This document shows, piece by piece, positions 24,426 through 36,700 of a stretch of DNA of 64,000 bases. Source of the DNA: Chamaecrista fasciculata. Taxonomy: Eukaryota; Streptophyta; Magnoliopsida; Fabales; Fabaceae. Position numbers and translations under genes: made by a program. Position 1 is the first letter of the stretch; each line of letters opens with the position of its first letter. The notes under the pieces were generated by a model. That model had not been told where the DNA came from. It searched no databases and saw only the letters and a program-made list of their open reading frames with translations. The stretch lies in the NCBI GenBank assembly GCA_003254925.1, contig QANZ01005277.1:1-64000 (forward strand). Direction: 5' to 3'.

Positions 24426-25013
24426 TAGAGTTGTCAAAGTGAGCCAACCCGGCTCACTCGAGCTAGCTCGCCGCGAGCCACGGCTCACTCGAGCTAGCTC
24501 GCCGCGAGCCACGGCTCACTCGAGCTAGCTCGCCGCGAGCCACGGCTCACGCGAGCTAGAGACCCCAGGCGAGCCAGGTTTTGCCAACCCGGCTCACTAG
24601 GTTAGTGAGCCGGGTTGGCTCACTTAACCCACCAACTTTCATTTTTTTTTGTTTTTTGATTGATTTTTTTTCCAATTTTTTAAATTAAAAATATATATAA
24701 AAACTCACAAATAATAAAACTCACAAATAATAAAATATCAATAAAAACTCACAAATAATAAAATATCAATAAAAGTCTAGACTTTAGGGTTTTAATTTTA
24801 ATTATATGTATATATAATTTTTTTTTAAAATAAGGTGGGCTAGCTCACTAACTCACCAACTCACTCGAGCTAGCCCACCGCGAGCCGCGAGCTAAGTGAG
24901 ACAACACACTCGAGCTAAAATTTTTGGCGAGCCAGATTTTTTCAACCCGGCTCGCCAAATTTAGTGGGCTAAACGAGCCAGCCCACCGAGCCCGGCTCAC
25001 TTTGACAGCTCTA
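24426..25013. mobile_element. hAT-type MITE with a 31-bp internal tandem repeat
   Basis: The ends are tagagttgtcaaagtgagcc and, inverted, tagagctgtcaaagtgagcc. The perfect 8-bp target duplication TCATATAT is at 24418-24425 and 25014-25021. About 24452-24545 is three near-identical 31-bp units containing ctcgagctagctcgccgcgagcc, which is itself palindromic. The right side has related gcgagccgcgagc words. The AT-rich core carries 'aaaactcacaaataataaaatatc' repeats. Non-autonomous, no coding capacity. Confidence 0.88.
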
Positions 25014-25021
25014 TCATATAT

Positions 25022-26990
25022 TGCCCAAATCATTTTCTATGATGACACTTACTTTTTGGTCCTTTATTCTGTATTGACTGAACGAATCAGCCGCTTAAAA
25101 AAATTTGACTTTTGAGCCATTTAATTTTTACTGAGTTAACAAATTAGTCCCTAATAGAGAAAACAAAAGTTAAAAACATTCCGAGTTGTTCCAAAATAGT
25201 GGTGAATCGTTATTTAAAATAAAATATTTAAATAGGTTAAAGGGTCATTTTGGTCATAAATGTATGCCTTAATATTCATTTTGGTCCATTATGTTTTAAA
25301 ATGTTCAAATTGGTCCTAAATATTTGTAAAATGTTTATTTTGGTCCTAAACTATTAAATATGGGTTGTTTCAAGTTCAAAAATGACGAATTTAGAACTAC
25401 GCATTGTTCCCAAAGAGTACTTTCTCTACCCGGTTGGGGCCGTCAGCAAACGAGGTCAAATCGGTCCTGAAAGTTGACCGTTCGTTTCATGATCAAACAA
25501 GCAATGTTGATCATATCTCTCTCGTTTCAAATTCGAATGCGACAAATTCAGAGCTATGTTTTCCTCTTAACAAGTTCTTTGAATTTGAAATGAAAGATGA
25601 GAGAAATATGACCAAATTCAATAGTTTGGGATAAAAATGAAACATTTTAATAATATTTAGGACCAAAATGAATCATTTTGCAAACATTTAGGACCAATTT
25701 GAACATTTTGAAGCATAATGGATCAAAAAAACGATTTGCTCAATAGGGAGAGAGAAAGTGGGGATATAAATGGAAGAGAAATACTCAAACAAAGATGACT
25801 ATTGCTTGAGATTTAGATGGAGGGATAGAAAGTCAACCGGAAAATGCAAAGGAGAATTTCTATTGGATGAAGTTAGGACAATTAATGAGCAAAATGGTGA
25901 GAAAAAAAAATTTAGAACCACATAGCAAGTTCTAGTGGAAAGTTATCTGCTTTATATATATAAATCACAACATTATTGGTGGCCTGGGTACACACACATA
26001 TGCTCTGCAGTTTTGGTATTTGATCGTATTATGTATACATGAAGAGCCACACTTGGAAGAGCTTTAATTTTTTAGTCATCCTCAATTCCTCATTGACCTA
26101 GCGAGAGAGCCACACTTGGAAGCTATGCAGATGATTAAGATTAATTAAGAATACACACATGCTCTGCAGTTTTAGTATTTGATCGTATTATGTATACACA
26201 CACGCACACACTCATATAATATATATATACACATGTTGTCTAGGGAGCATGAAGAACCACACTTGGAAGAGCTTTAATTTTTTAGTCATCCTCAATTCCT
26301 CATTGACCTAGCGAGAGAGCCACACTTGGAAGCTATGCAGATGATTAAGGCCCAATTCGTTTGTGCTCTGATTATAATATGCTCTGATTATAATCATAAT
26401 AAGCGTGTTCGTTTGTGATTTTTTTCTGATCAAATTATAATCATGATTTTTTTATAATCATACACACTCAATTACACTTATACCCCTATATATATAATTA
26501 TAATTACCAATACTCTATTAAATTCACTCACCAATCACAAAGGGTGGAATGGTCATTTACCTTAATATTAGGCCATGTTATAATTACTTATTATTATGTT
26601 GGATTAAACTGTTATTTTGGCCAAATAGTTTATGGTTCAAATTGATATTTTAGCATTAATAGCATTTTTTTCTCTCTTTCGATTCCAAAGCAAGCGTTCC
26701 TCCCCCTCTCTCTCTTGCCGTCGTGTTCATTTCAATCGTCCACTACAATCGTCCACCTTTGATTGATATAATTGTAGCAAATGTACGTTGGCCTTCTTGT
26801 ATAAATATGTGTAGCCTCTTTGTAAATATAGCAAGAAATAAATACATTAATCGTCCACTATTTTGTGCACTATTTCTGCCAATACATGTGAGGTTGAGTA
26901 TAGAACCATGACATCATGTGTGTGAACTTCTTTGATTGTCTTATTTTTTACGAGATATGGACACTTCATTTACTGCACCTATTCCTTTCA
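25022..26990. repeat. Dispersed repeat copy and a direct duplication, no gene
   Basis: 25237-25742 is a copy of the dispersed 'ggtcctaaa' repeat, with internal words shared with 18238-18650 and 48686-49195. 26001-26139 and 26160-26349 are direct copies of one segment (tgctctgcagttttggtatt ... cttggaagctatgcagatga). The second contains an extra stretch of about 50 bp with CA and TA runs. 26349-26600 has the 'gcccaattcgtttgtg' type of MITE terminus without a clear partner. Confidence 0.6.
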
Positions 26991-26994
26991 TGCG

Positions 26995-27360
26995 TGACAC
27001 GTAACAAAGCAACGCTTAACATTACCTCTAATCCAGTAATCCATGAAAGGAACTACAAATATTGATATAGATTGTCATATTGTAAGACAGCAGTACAAAA
27101 CAGGATTTATATATCAAACCACAATATTTGTCTTCTCAATTGCAATTAGCTGATATTTTCACCAAACCATTATCTTTTTCTCAATTTTCATTCATTTTAG
27201 GTAAGTTGGGTGTTCTTCCTAACCCTTCCAACTTGAGGGGATGTAAAGGAACTAGTTTGTTAGTTGTATTCTGTTACTGCATTCGGTTACTACTAGCTGT
27301 ACGTTACTCACTCTTTGTATTGCTCTATTATATAAAGAGCCTCCATGTATGATATCTCTA
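26995..27360 (+). mobile_element. Ty1/Copia retrotransposon 3' end: RNase H tail, PPT and LTR start
   Basis: Codons near 27030 read NPVIHER. After a frameshift they read IDIDCHIVRQQYKTGFIYQ and then QLQLADIFTKPLS with the C-terminal LGVLPNPSNLRG. This is the conserved end of the Copia RNase H domain. The purine tract acttgagggga directly precedes tgtaaaggaac at about 27241, where the 3' LTR should begin. The LTR continues through a tatataaag TATA motif (about 27330) to about 27400, where I cannot fix its end. No matching 5' LTR or integrase is present, so this is a truncated, frameshifted relic. Confidence 0.75.
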
Positions 27361-27751
27361 CATTTTTTAATAATACGACACTTAGCATTTGCATTTCATA
27401 GCTCTTTGTTCATATATATACACAAACCAAAGACAAAAAAAGAAAAAAATTGTAGTCTTTGCAAGATAGATAAATTAAGCTCTTTTAATTTAAAGAGGTT
27501 CATAGTAGTTTAGTTAAATACTTAAATGTAATTCATAAATCAAGCTTAGTTTATGGTAGTTTAATCTTGATATGACTTAATGGCAAAAACAAAAGAGAAA
27601 AGAAAACAAATAAATTTATAAATAAAGAAAAGATAGCAAGAAAGAAGCATGCTTAATTACGTGCTAATTAAGCCATCATCTAATGAATTTATCGTTATAA
27701 GATGTAAATATACATGATTATGAGAATGAAAAATTATGTAGATATCATTAA

Positions 27752-28766
27752 TAGCAGAGTAAAAAAACCGGACCGGGCGGTTCGACCGGCGAACCGGTGC
27801 CCAGGCCGGTCCGGAGATAGCAATTTACCGGAATGCAAGTGAACCGGCGGGTCACCGGTTCAACCCGCCGGTTCGCATGCAATCCGGTGAACCATGAACC
27901 GGTTTCAACCGATTCACATTAAAAAAAAAACCCCAAAAAAACTAATCAGCCTCATTTTCCCTAAACCCTAAAATCTGTCTCATTTCCATTTTCCTCTTCA
28001 ATCTTCATCCTTCGCCGCTCTCTTCCTTCATCCTCCGCCATTCTCTTTGTCTGTGGCTGTCGTGGGTTCACCGTTCGTGGGTTCGTGGTTCTGCCGTTCG
28101 TGTGGGTTTTTTCATTTCGTTTTCATCTTGTGTGAGAGAGATAGAGTGTGGTGTCTGCCCATTTGAAAACGAGGCCGAGAGAGACAGAATCGAGAGCGAA
28201 TCGTGAGGAAAATCACCGGCGAAATTTCAAAGCTTGAGGTCCGATTTGTGACGATTTTGTGCGATTTCTTTTTGTGTTGGGTTGTTGATTTCTTGTTTTT
28301 GTTGCTTCGAATCAGTTCCGAGCATGTTTTTGTTGTTTTGCTTCATTGTTTTCTCCCTTTTCCGACGCCTTCGCTGATGAGAAGTGAAACAGGACCTTTT
28401 TGTAAAAGAAAAAAAAAACAGTCAGGGCCGATTCGTATTTTGGGCAGGGACTCAGTTGGAAGCATATCTTGATAATACAACCAGATTTCTGAATTATTTT
28501 TCTGAATATGTGAGATTAGTAATCTGAATTATTGGTCTGATTTGGTGTGAAATAGATTATTTGATTAGTCCAGAATGGATTATTGTTTGATTGGTCTGGA
28601 TTTTGGAATGAATTATTAGTGTGTATTTAATGAATATGTATATTTTTTTAAAAAAAAATTAAGTAAACCAGATCAACCGGTTGAACCAGTAACCCAGCGG
28701 TTGAACTATTGAACCAGTGACCCAAGCCCTTCGCCGGGTCAATTGCCGGTCCGGTATTTTGCACTA
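27752..28766. mobile_element. hAT-like non-autonomous element, ~1.0 kb
   Basis: The left end (agcagagtaaaaaaaccggaccgg) and right end (ccggtccggtattttgcacta) form an imperfect inverted repeat. The subterminal regions are rich in aaccggt, gaaccgg and ccggttc words. The flanking 8-mers are tcattaat (27744-27751) and tgattaat (28767-28774), which match at 7 of 8. The interior (about 27950-28400) looks like a 5' UTR or first exon (ccctaaaatctgtctcatttcc, then ccttcgccgctctc), and may be the remains of the autonomous element's leader or captured host sequence. No transposase domain is visible. Confidence 0.65.
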
Positions 28767-28797
28767 TGATTAATAGGTATCAGTAAAATTAACTATA

Positions 28798-29157
28798 TTG
28801 GTAAAAGCACCTTTTTGGTTCCCTATACTTTACATAAATTGTCAATTTCATTCTCATTTTTTTTGCAGTCAATTTTGTCTTTAATATTTTATATTTTGGT
28901 CAATTTTGTCCTTAAAACTTTTTTCAATAAATTAACGACAAACTTTATTCTATTTTTCAATTTGAGTTAGAATTTGAATTTTTTTTCTATTAATTTTACA
29001 TTACATGTCATTAGTCACATAAAATTTGTTGTTAATATTTGACTAAAGTAAGATCAAAGAGTAAAGTTAACTAAAATGTAATTCATTGAGTATGAAGTTG
29101 AAGACAAAATTGACAGTTGGTATAAAGTTTGTGAACCAAAAAGAATGCTTGTGCCAA
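28798..29157. repeat. Inverted-repeat element, small
   Basis: The left end 'ttggtaaaagcacctttttggttccc' and the complement of the right end 'gttggcacaagcattctttttggttc' are similar. The next stretches (gtcaatttcattctc and aaaattgacag) also pair. The interior carries 'aattttgtccttaa' phrases. It is probably a non-autonomous DNA transposon. Superfamily and duplication are not determined. Confidence 0.5.
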
Positions 29158-29381
29158 CTATCCAATTTAATTTAATTAATTTAATTAAACTACAACGAAG
29201 TTCGTTCTTTCAAAACTAAAATATTTTTTTAACATATCGCATATTTAATTAGTATGAAGGAATCACTTGTTTTGTTCCAATTAATGAAGTGAAAAGGCTT
29301 CAATTTTATATATTTTTGAAACATATCTTGTTAAGGAAAGTGATAGATTCGTCGATATATCCATTGGTTGAGGACTTGGAG

Positions 29382-29427
<46 letters not shown>

Positions 29428-30760
29428 AATTAATTAAAGTTGACATTAATATTGCAAAAATAAAAAAGTAGTCTAAAATCTAAGTCCTATAAAACTGGAA
29501 TGAAATCTTGTATAATATATATATAGGACATTAGGCGACGTCGCTGAAGAGTTTAAATTCTCTAATAAAATAATGTATTTAAGAAGTTTTTAATAAGTCT
29601 AATAATAACAAACGTGGCTAATTAACCACAAACTTGATGTTTAATCTTATTATTGGTCATCAACAATTGCAAAATAAACTTTTGGCAGTAATTATTATTA
29701 CTGTCTTATATATATGAAGAATTATAAATCCTATGAAAAAAATGGTTTACGTACAAATGGATAGATTCTGTATCATTCGTACTTAGAGGAACTGAATACC
29801 ATCAAGAGGTAGCAATACCCATAAGAGATGAGTCTATTAGGGCTCTTTAAATCCAATTCAATCCAAATTCAACTGATCAATCCAATTTAAACCGATCAAA
29901 ACTGACCAAAACCAATCATTTAATTAGTTGAATTGGATTGAAAATGATGAAAACCGTTTAGTTCGTTTCGGATGGTTTTGAAAACCAAAAACCGATCGAA
30001 CCAAACCGAACTATATTAGTAATTTAATTAAATATTATTTATATTATATTAAATAAAAAACATCCCTATCTCTAAACTTAATTTCTTCATTTTTTATTTT
30101 TCCTTATTTAGTCGTCCCTTACACTCAAATTTAGTCACTTTTTATTTCACAATTCATAGATCCTTCCTTCATCACTTCATCTTCAATCTTTATCCTTCAT
30201 CACAATTTACAGTTTCTAATCTTTTCTTATATTTTCTAGATTTTTATATATTTTGTATTTTTTTAGATTTTTAACTTAATGAATATATAGAAAACCGATT
30301 AACTGATCCAATCCAAACTAATTAAAGTCGGTTTGGATTGGTTCGGTTGACCTAAAATGACTGGATTGATTGGATGACTTTAAATGTCATCCAATTTGTT
30401 CGGTTCAGTTGAAAAAAAATGTCAAAACCGATCAAAACTGAAGTTTGAACAAGATTATTTCTAATGAATTTATAGGGTCTATATAGTATTAGAAGGATTA
30501 AGTATCTAGTGAATTTATATTTAAATTTTTACTAGTAAATATATTTCTATTTAATATTCGACTATATTTTGAATAAGATTATTTCTAATTAATAATTAAT
30601 ATAATGAAAAAAATGTCAAATTAATAAAGATTGAACACGGGAGAGATAGTAAAAAATAACAAAATTCGGCTAGATGAAGTATATATTCGGCTATATATAA
30701 AAACTCCTAATATGAAGTCAAAACACAATATATATATATATATACACTACAGTCAAAATT
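29158..30760. other. Intergenic region upstream of IPT, with a degenerate MITE
   Basis: 29836-30450 carries many ccaatccaa, ccgatcaaaac and 'ggttcggtt' words in inverted arrangement, like a decayed hAT-type MITE starting tagggctctttaaatcc. 29387-29421 is a (TA)n microsatellite. The rest is AT-rich and should include distal regulatory sequence of the IPT gene, but no specific site can be named. Confidence 0.45.
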
Positions 30761-30761
30761 C

Positions 30762-30771
30762 AGTATATATA
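30762..30771 (+). promoter_or_regulatory. Probable TATA box of the IPT gene
   Basis: The tatatatag stretch lies just upstream of a C-rich leader (ccacgcctcacaccattcc) and CA and CT repeats typical of a plant 5' UTR. Transcription would start near 30795-30800. A longer (TA)n run at 30729-30744 is an alternative. Confidence 0.45.
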
Positions 30772-30925
30772 GCCACGCCTCACACCATTCCTTCCACCCA
30801 CACTCAACACTCATTAACACACACACACACATACTCTCTCTCTTCTAAAACTTCCTTAATCTTCCTCTGCTTCCAAACCAACTCTCCCTCACTTTTATCA
30901 CACCCGCCGCGTCTCAATCTTAAAG

Positions 30926-31338
30926 GTACACACATATCTTCAACTACATACACGCACACATATATATAACTACGTGAAAAATCAAACTCTGGGATATTCT
31001 ACAATTAATCTCCCTTTACTTCTTCTCCTCTGTTTTCTTTTTCCTTTTTTTTTGGTTTGTTGCATATCAGATCAAGTATGTAGACAGACACTAGACAGTA
31101 AGGTTTCCAGCTTAAATTCTTTTAAACTCAAATGTCCTAGAATATTTCTAGCATAATTATTTTTTTTTTTTGTGCTAAATGATCCACTTTGTTTGGATTG
31201 AAATTTTTTTAAAAAAATAATCTACACTAATTAACGCTGATAATGTGTAACACATACATTCCTTAATGTTTGAATGATGTTAGGGAAGTTTATTAAAATG
31301 TTGCACTAATATTATTATTATTATATATGTTGGAGCAG
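30926..31338 (+). other. Probable 5' UTR intron of the IPT gene
   Basis: A donor (cttaaag|gtacac) follows the leader, and an acceptor (ggagcag|gtgatc) lies 9 nt before the favoured start codon. Size, AT/T richness and borders fit a plant intron. If it is spliced, the ATG at 31327 falls inside the intron, which supports 31348 as the start. Confidence 0.5.
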
Positions 31339-31347
31339 GTGATCAGG

Positions 31348-32337
31348 ATGATTAATGTTATGTCGGTGTCTGTATGCAAACAAGTAAAAGCCCCAGTGAA
31401 TTTAGAAATGGGGCTTAGCATGGACCCTTTCTTCCCCCACCACCACCACCACCAGTACCGTAATAAGGAGAAGGTGGTGGTGATCATGGGCGCCACCGGC
31501 TCCGGCAAGTCCAGGCTGGCAATTGACTTAGCCAATCACTTCATGCCAGCTGAGATCGTCAACTCCGATAAAATCCAAGTCTACAAAGGCCTCCCCATCA
31601 CCACCAATAAGATCACCGAACAAGAGTCCCTAGGTGTTCCTCACCATTTGCTCACCATAGCTGATCCCGACTCCGATTTCACCGTCCACGACTTCATCCA
31701 CCACGCTTCCTCCGCCGTCGATTCCATCCTCCACCGTCATTGCCTCCCCATTCTCGCCGGCGGCTCCAACTCCTACATCGAAGCCTTCGTCTCCCAAAAC
31801 GCTGCGTTTCGATTACGCTACGAATATTGCTTCCTCTGGGTCGACGTCTCTCTCCCGGTACTCCATTCTTTCTTATCGGATCGGGTCGACCGGATGGTCC
31901 AATCGGGTCAGGTTGATGAGGTCCGTCGGATTTTCGACCCGACTTCGGATTACACTAGAGGGATCCGAAAAGCCATTGGAGTTCCTGAATTACACGAGTT
32001 TCTGAAAACAGAGAATATAGCCGATGAGACAACTAAGAAGAAGCTTCTAGAAGCTGCCATTGCGAGAATGAAGCTTAATAACTGCCGGCTCGCGAGCCGT
32101 CAGCTCCAGAAGATTCACCGGCTTCACGGCTTGTGGAAGCCGAACTCGCATCGGCTCGACGCCACCGAGGCGTTTATCAGAAACGGCGACGAAGCAGAGG
32201 ACACGTGGCAGAATCAAGTCGTCAAGAAAAGCCGAAGGATCGTGCATAACTTCTTGTACGGCGCCGAGAATCACGTCGTCAATCCTCTGCCGCCGTCGCC
32301 GTCGCCGGCGATAATGGCCGCCGCAATAACCCACTGA
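31348..32337 (+). CDS. IPT5: Adenylate isopentenyltransferase (cytokinin synthase), IPT5-like
   Basis: This enzyme transfers an isopentenyl group from DMAPP to ATP/ADP, the first step of cytokinin synthesis, usually in plastids. From the ATG at 31348 it has 329 residues and no coding intron, as usual for plant IPTs. The P-loop GATGSGKS is at 48-55 after the strand VVVIM. EIVNSDKIQVYKGL follows, with the catalytic-type Asp at 74. Later come PILAGGSNSYIEA, RYEYCFLWVDVSLPVLHSFL and the substrate-binding TRGIRKAIGVPELHEFL. The C-terminal end (PAIMAAAITH) resembles what I recall of AtIPT5, and GVPELHEFL and the YKGL segment also favour IPT5 over IPT3. Residues 31-35 are a His run. An ATG 21 nt upstream in frame (31327) lies in the probable 5' UTR intron. 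By position it matches At5g19040. Confidence 0.93.
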   Translation: MINVMSVSVCKQVKAPVNLEMGLSMDPFFPHHHHHQYRNKEKVVVIMGATGSGKSRLAIDLANHFMPAEIVNSDKIQVYKGLPITTNKITEQESLGVPHHLLTIADPDSDFTVHDFIHHASSAVDSILHRHCLPILAGGSNSYIEAFVSQNAAFRLRYEYCFLWVDVSLPVLHSFLSDRVDRMVQSGQVDEVRRIFDPTSDYTRGIRKAIGVPELHEFLKTENIADETTKKKLLEAAIARMKLNNCRLASRQLQKIHRLHGLWKPNSHRLDATEAFIRNGDEAEDTWQNQVVKKSRRIVHNFLYGAENHVVNPLPPSPSPAIMAAAITH

Positions 32338-33196
32338 CGTCACTGTCTCCGATGGTATGGAATACACCATTTAACTGTTACATATACTATTTATAATCAT
32401 ACATAAAAAGACAAAAATGGAGAAAATTGAGTTGGTTAAAGGATGTGACTTGTGAGACAGTGAGAAAGTCATGAATATTTTACATTTTGATTAATTATAG
32501 TTTACCCGGAATAGTTATTTATATATATAAGTATACTTAACTTTGGATTGGTGACTTTAGTGTAACGCTTTTAAATAGCTACATTTGTCGAATGTACAAG
32601 TTCTGCTTTGTAAGGACTAATTAAGGAGGAGGGATATATTGGTTATTTATTTCGGTTGTGAAATTAATCTTTGTTTGTCTTGGACGACATGAGCTGTACC
32701 TTTCCTAGCACGAACATGTACTCCAATATGTATTATATATATTATATTTATTATCATTATGAAGTGATGATTGGAAATTCTGTGTGGCCAGTGTGGGGTG
32801 TCCCTTTCATGAACTTGTGCAATCTTAATCATCACCGTCCACTGAAGATCAAGCGGGTGAGAGAGAGAGGAATAATAATCGATATGTATGTATATATATA
32901 ATTATATATCGACGAAGCATTTCATTAATTTGATGGAACATCGAACCTGTTGTGTAGGATGATGTGATTTGCTTTGTAGAGACAGATCGTGAAGAGGTGG
33001 GGTTAATTGATAATGTGGGTAGTGATCCAAGATCATTACTTATTAATGAAACTAATACTGAATTCATTGTCCCTCCCCAAAATAGATATTCTTGTGCAAA
33101 TTAAATTCTTATTATGGAGAATCTTGAAAAAGTGAACGAATGAATATAATAGGAAGGGACCAAACGTCGGGAGGGGATATCACCAAAATAGATTTA
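32338..33196. other. IPT 3' flank, nothing else recognised
   Basis: Presumed 3' UTR and spacer. It contains short (TA)n and AT-rich stretches. Small frames on either strand (32647-33067) lack domain features. Confidence 0.4.
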
Positions 33197-33775
33197 AGGT
33201 AATTATTTTGATTCTCAAACTATAAAGTCAGTTTTATTTTGGTCTTTAAATTATTTTTATTTCATTTTGGTCCTTAAACTATGAGATTATTTTCATTTTA
33301 GTCCTCAAATTATTTTTTGTTTCGTTTTAGTCCCTAAAATGTGATTTCATCTTGTTTCTATCGTTATTTCTAACTTGGACAATTGAGATAAATTATTTTC
33401 TACTCATATGCATCATAATAAGTGAGTTGACAAAATAAAAAAGAAAAATCTTTATTTTTAATCACAAATTAGAGATAAATTTATGGTTGATTTTTTAAAA
33501 GAGTAAAATTTTTCTTTCTATCTTTGCCAAATCACTTATTATAAGTTTGAGGATCAAAATGAAACAAATATGAAAGTTTGAGGATTAAAACATAACAAAT
33601 CTAAAAGTTTGAAGACCAAAACTAAATATAAATTTGAAAGTTTGAGAATTAAAATGGAACCACAAAAAAATTGAGACAAAAATAAAACTGACCCCGTAGT
33701 TTGAGGGCCACAATGGAACAAAAAGTAATTTGAGGACCAAAATAAAAGTAACCCCATAGTTTGTGGTCTAAAATG
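33197..33775. repeat. Long inverted-repeat element, 'tttggtcc' family
   Basis: The left half has repeated phrases such as 'cattttggtccttaaactatgag'. The right half carries their complements ('tgaggaccaaaataaaa', 'agtttgagg'). The ends pair imperfectly (ggtaattattttgattctcaaac against 'gtttgtggtctaaaatgactatt'). Similar phrases occur at about 47030-47280. It is non-coding and could form a foldback. Confidence 0.55.
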
Positions 33776-36700
33776 ACTATTTATTCTAGATTTTTAATTT
33801 GGAATTATATATTTATTATATCATAAAAGTTTAAACGTGAGAATAAGTCATAATCGTATATGATGATTAGATAGATTAATTAAGCAAGTAAAGTTACGAC
33901 TTTACTCACTAGCATAACTTTTAGTTTAATGATATATAGCTAATATACTTAGAGTTAGTTCATAATATAATAAGTCATCGATCCCTTGACATCTTAATAT
34001 AGATTATTGATCCCCCTGTGATAACTATCTCGAGTTGGGGTCATGTATATCACATCAATATTTTACTTTATTTGATTTTCTATATCAACATAATTTAGAG
34101 AAAATTTTAAGATATAAATGGGGAGTATTCAAATATTGTCATAATAATTATAAATACATTTTCATTAGCAGATTCTAGTCACAAAATACTCTTTAACTAC
34201 TACTCTCCTAGCTTACACTTAAAACAACTTATTGTGACTTAAACATAAAAATGTTTCACAAATTAAAGACTCGCATCGTCTCTAATTCATCATTTTGTTT
34301 TTTCTTTTGATTAATTTGCAGGTGCATCTCCAATAACTCTTCTTCTTTTTTTGGCCACAAATACTTTCCAATAACTATTCTTGAAATTACATAAGGGACT
34401 TGTATAGATCAACTTTCTAGCTATTCTAAAAACATATTTGGGGACATCCTATTCAAAATTATATGATTTATGATATCCACAGTTTTATTTGACATATTTT
34501 TAATTACTTTATATTCCTATACTGAGAACCTCATTTAAAAGTTTTCCCAGAAATGGGGTTTCATTAAAGCATGCATTAAACAAAAATATTTGTTTGAGGA
34601 TGAGGGAGATTAGTGTAAGTCTGGTCATAATCACCTTTAGTAAAGGGGTATATTGTCTTGCCTTTACGCCTTTAATTTGCATCCTTATATACATACTAGG
34701 GGCTTGACGTGCTCTAACGGGCACGCCAATATGCATGTAACATTTGAATTGATTTAAAGTTGAAGATTATATTAAATTTTTATATTGATAAAAAAGTAAG
34801 TTTGAGACCAATTTGAGAAATTATACAAATATGTAAGACTCATCTAAAATAAATAAAATATTTAGGACCATTTTGAAATTACCTCATATGGGAGAGTGAG
34901 TGGAGAGAGAGAGTGGTGACATTTTTTAATTTTTAATTGTTTTTTGCATTTTTTTAATTCATTTATTTTTTTAAAGAAGTGGGGGGAGTGAGTGGGGAGA
35001 TAGAGTGATGATTTTTTTTTTAATTTTTTAATTCATTATTTTTGACCAACCATAAAGGGGTGGAGCCATATAATATAGTATAGATATAGATATTAAATAA
35101 ATGGAGTTGGAGCTTGGAAAGAGGGAAAAAATGAAAGAGTAATAATTTTTCAAGGCCTACTCTACGAGAGCATCTTGGTCCACATGAAACGTAAAAATTG
35201 AATATATATTCCGCGAAATTAATTTATAAGAATACAAAAGCGAAGTATATGTTCTTATTATCATGATCAATAATTAACAACTACGTGAAAGTGATTTATA
35301 AATTTCATCACCACTTGGTGTGTGATCTATACGTTGCCCATTCATCAATATATCCTTCATTATTTAATATAACATTATTAATAATTACACTCCTTTCATT
35401 TTGCATGTCATGAAGAAATTTTCACTTGTCCTGTTGTATATACATAAATACGTTATACACACACAGACAACAATAATATAATATTCTCCCAGATATAGAT
35501 AAACTTAAGAAATAAATAAATGATAAAAAAGTTCTACACTAATTTAACAATTATTTAAGGATATGTGCACAAGTTCTAAATGTAAATATTAGCCAAGAAA
35601 AATGTTAGTTACAACGAAATGAACATGCATGAGTGGGTTTGATAATGAAAGATGCTTGATGGGATAAAGGTGAAAGAATTAATAAATGGATTAATACATC
35701 GATACTCTCTGCTCTAAGTTTCAAGTATTCTTTTGGAGAAGTTTTTGTTAGATGCTGTAGCTATAACTAGCTCATGAATATGAAAAGTTCAGATTCAGGA
35801 ACAATTATTCTATAAAATTCTCTTAGCTAGTATATATAGGTATATATATTGTTTAATATTTTTTTATTCATAATTTGATAATTGAGCAATTATTCTTACT
35901 AAACAAACTAACTCAACTAAAGTTTCAGAATTATATTATGTGATTTTCACTAGAAATTATATTAGATTATATGTTAAAATATTGGTGGAAGTAGTAAACT
36001 CGACATATATATAATAATATAAGACAATTTTGTTGACATAGCTAAAAAAAAATGCTTTGCTCCACATCCAAGTAGCATTCTATTTATGAGAACAAATGTA
36101 CACTTTTGGGCTAATATGTAAGAAACTAAGAACAATAAAAGGTGGCGATATATGGATACTTAAAATATATAGAGAATAGCGTTGTCGTTGTGGAATTCGA
36201 AATGGACAAGACGAAGAGTATACGTACAGTGCATTTGTTTGATAGTTGAAGTTTTGATAGGGATATATAGAATGCTCCAATGCGCTTTATGTCAAATGAC
36301 ACACTTCATTCCGATCGTTACTAAGTAAAGATAAAGCCGTGTTTATATTAAGGTTTATAAAAACAATTGTTTTATATATAGCAGTGTTGAAATGAGTTTG
36401 TCAAAAAGAGGATTTGATAGACTAAATTAATAATTCAATCAAATATCATTAAACTGACAACTAAATTTAGGAAAAATTGAAATAAGTAATTTAATTTTTA
36501 AAAGATTTAAACAATATATTTATATTTTTTTTCTGAACTAATTATAAAGAGTATACCATTTGATTCTTTAATTTTAAAAACTTATAAAAAAATACCGTTC
36601 ATATATTTTAGAGACTAGATTATATATTTTAATTTTTCGTCAAATATGAACTATAATTCAATATATTTTTTTAGAGACTAAATTGTGACTTTAATTTAAT

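Noticed and set aside
24452..24545. CRISPR-like array
   Set aside because: The 31-bp units are head to tail without spacers and lie inside a hAT MITE in a plant genome.
30631..30969. 112-residue plus-strand frame before IPT
   Set aside because: It spans the promoter, TATA region and CA/CT-rich leader, with low-complexity residues and a non-ATG start.
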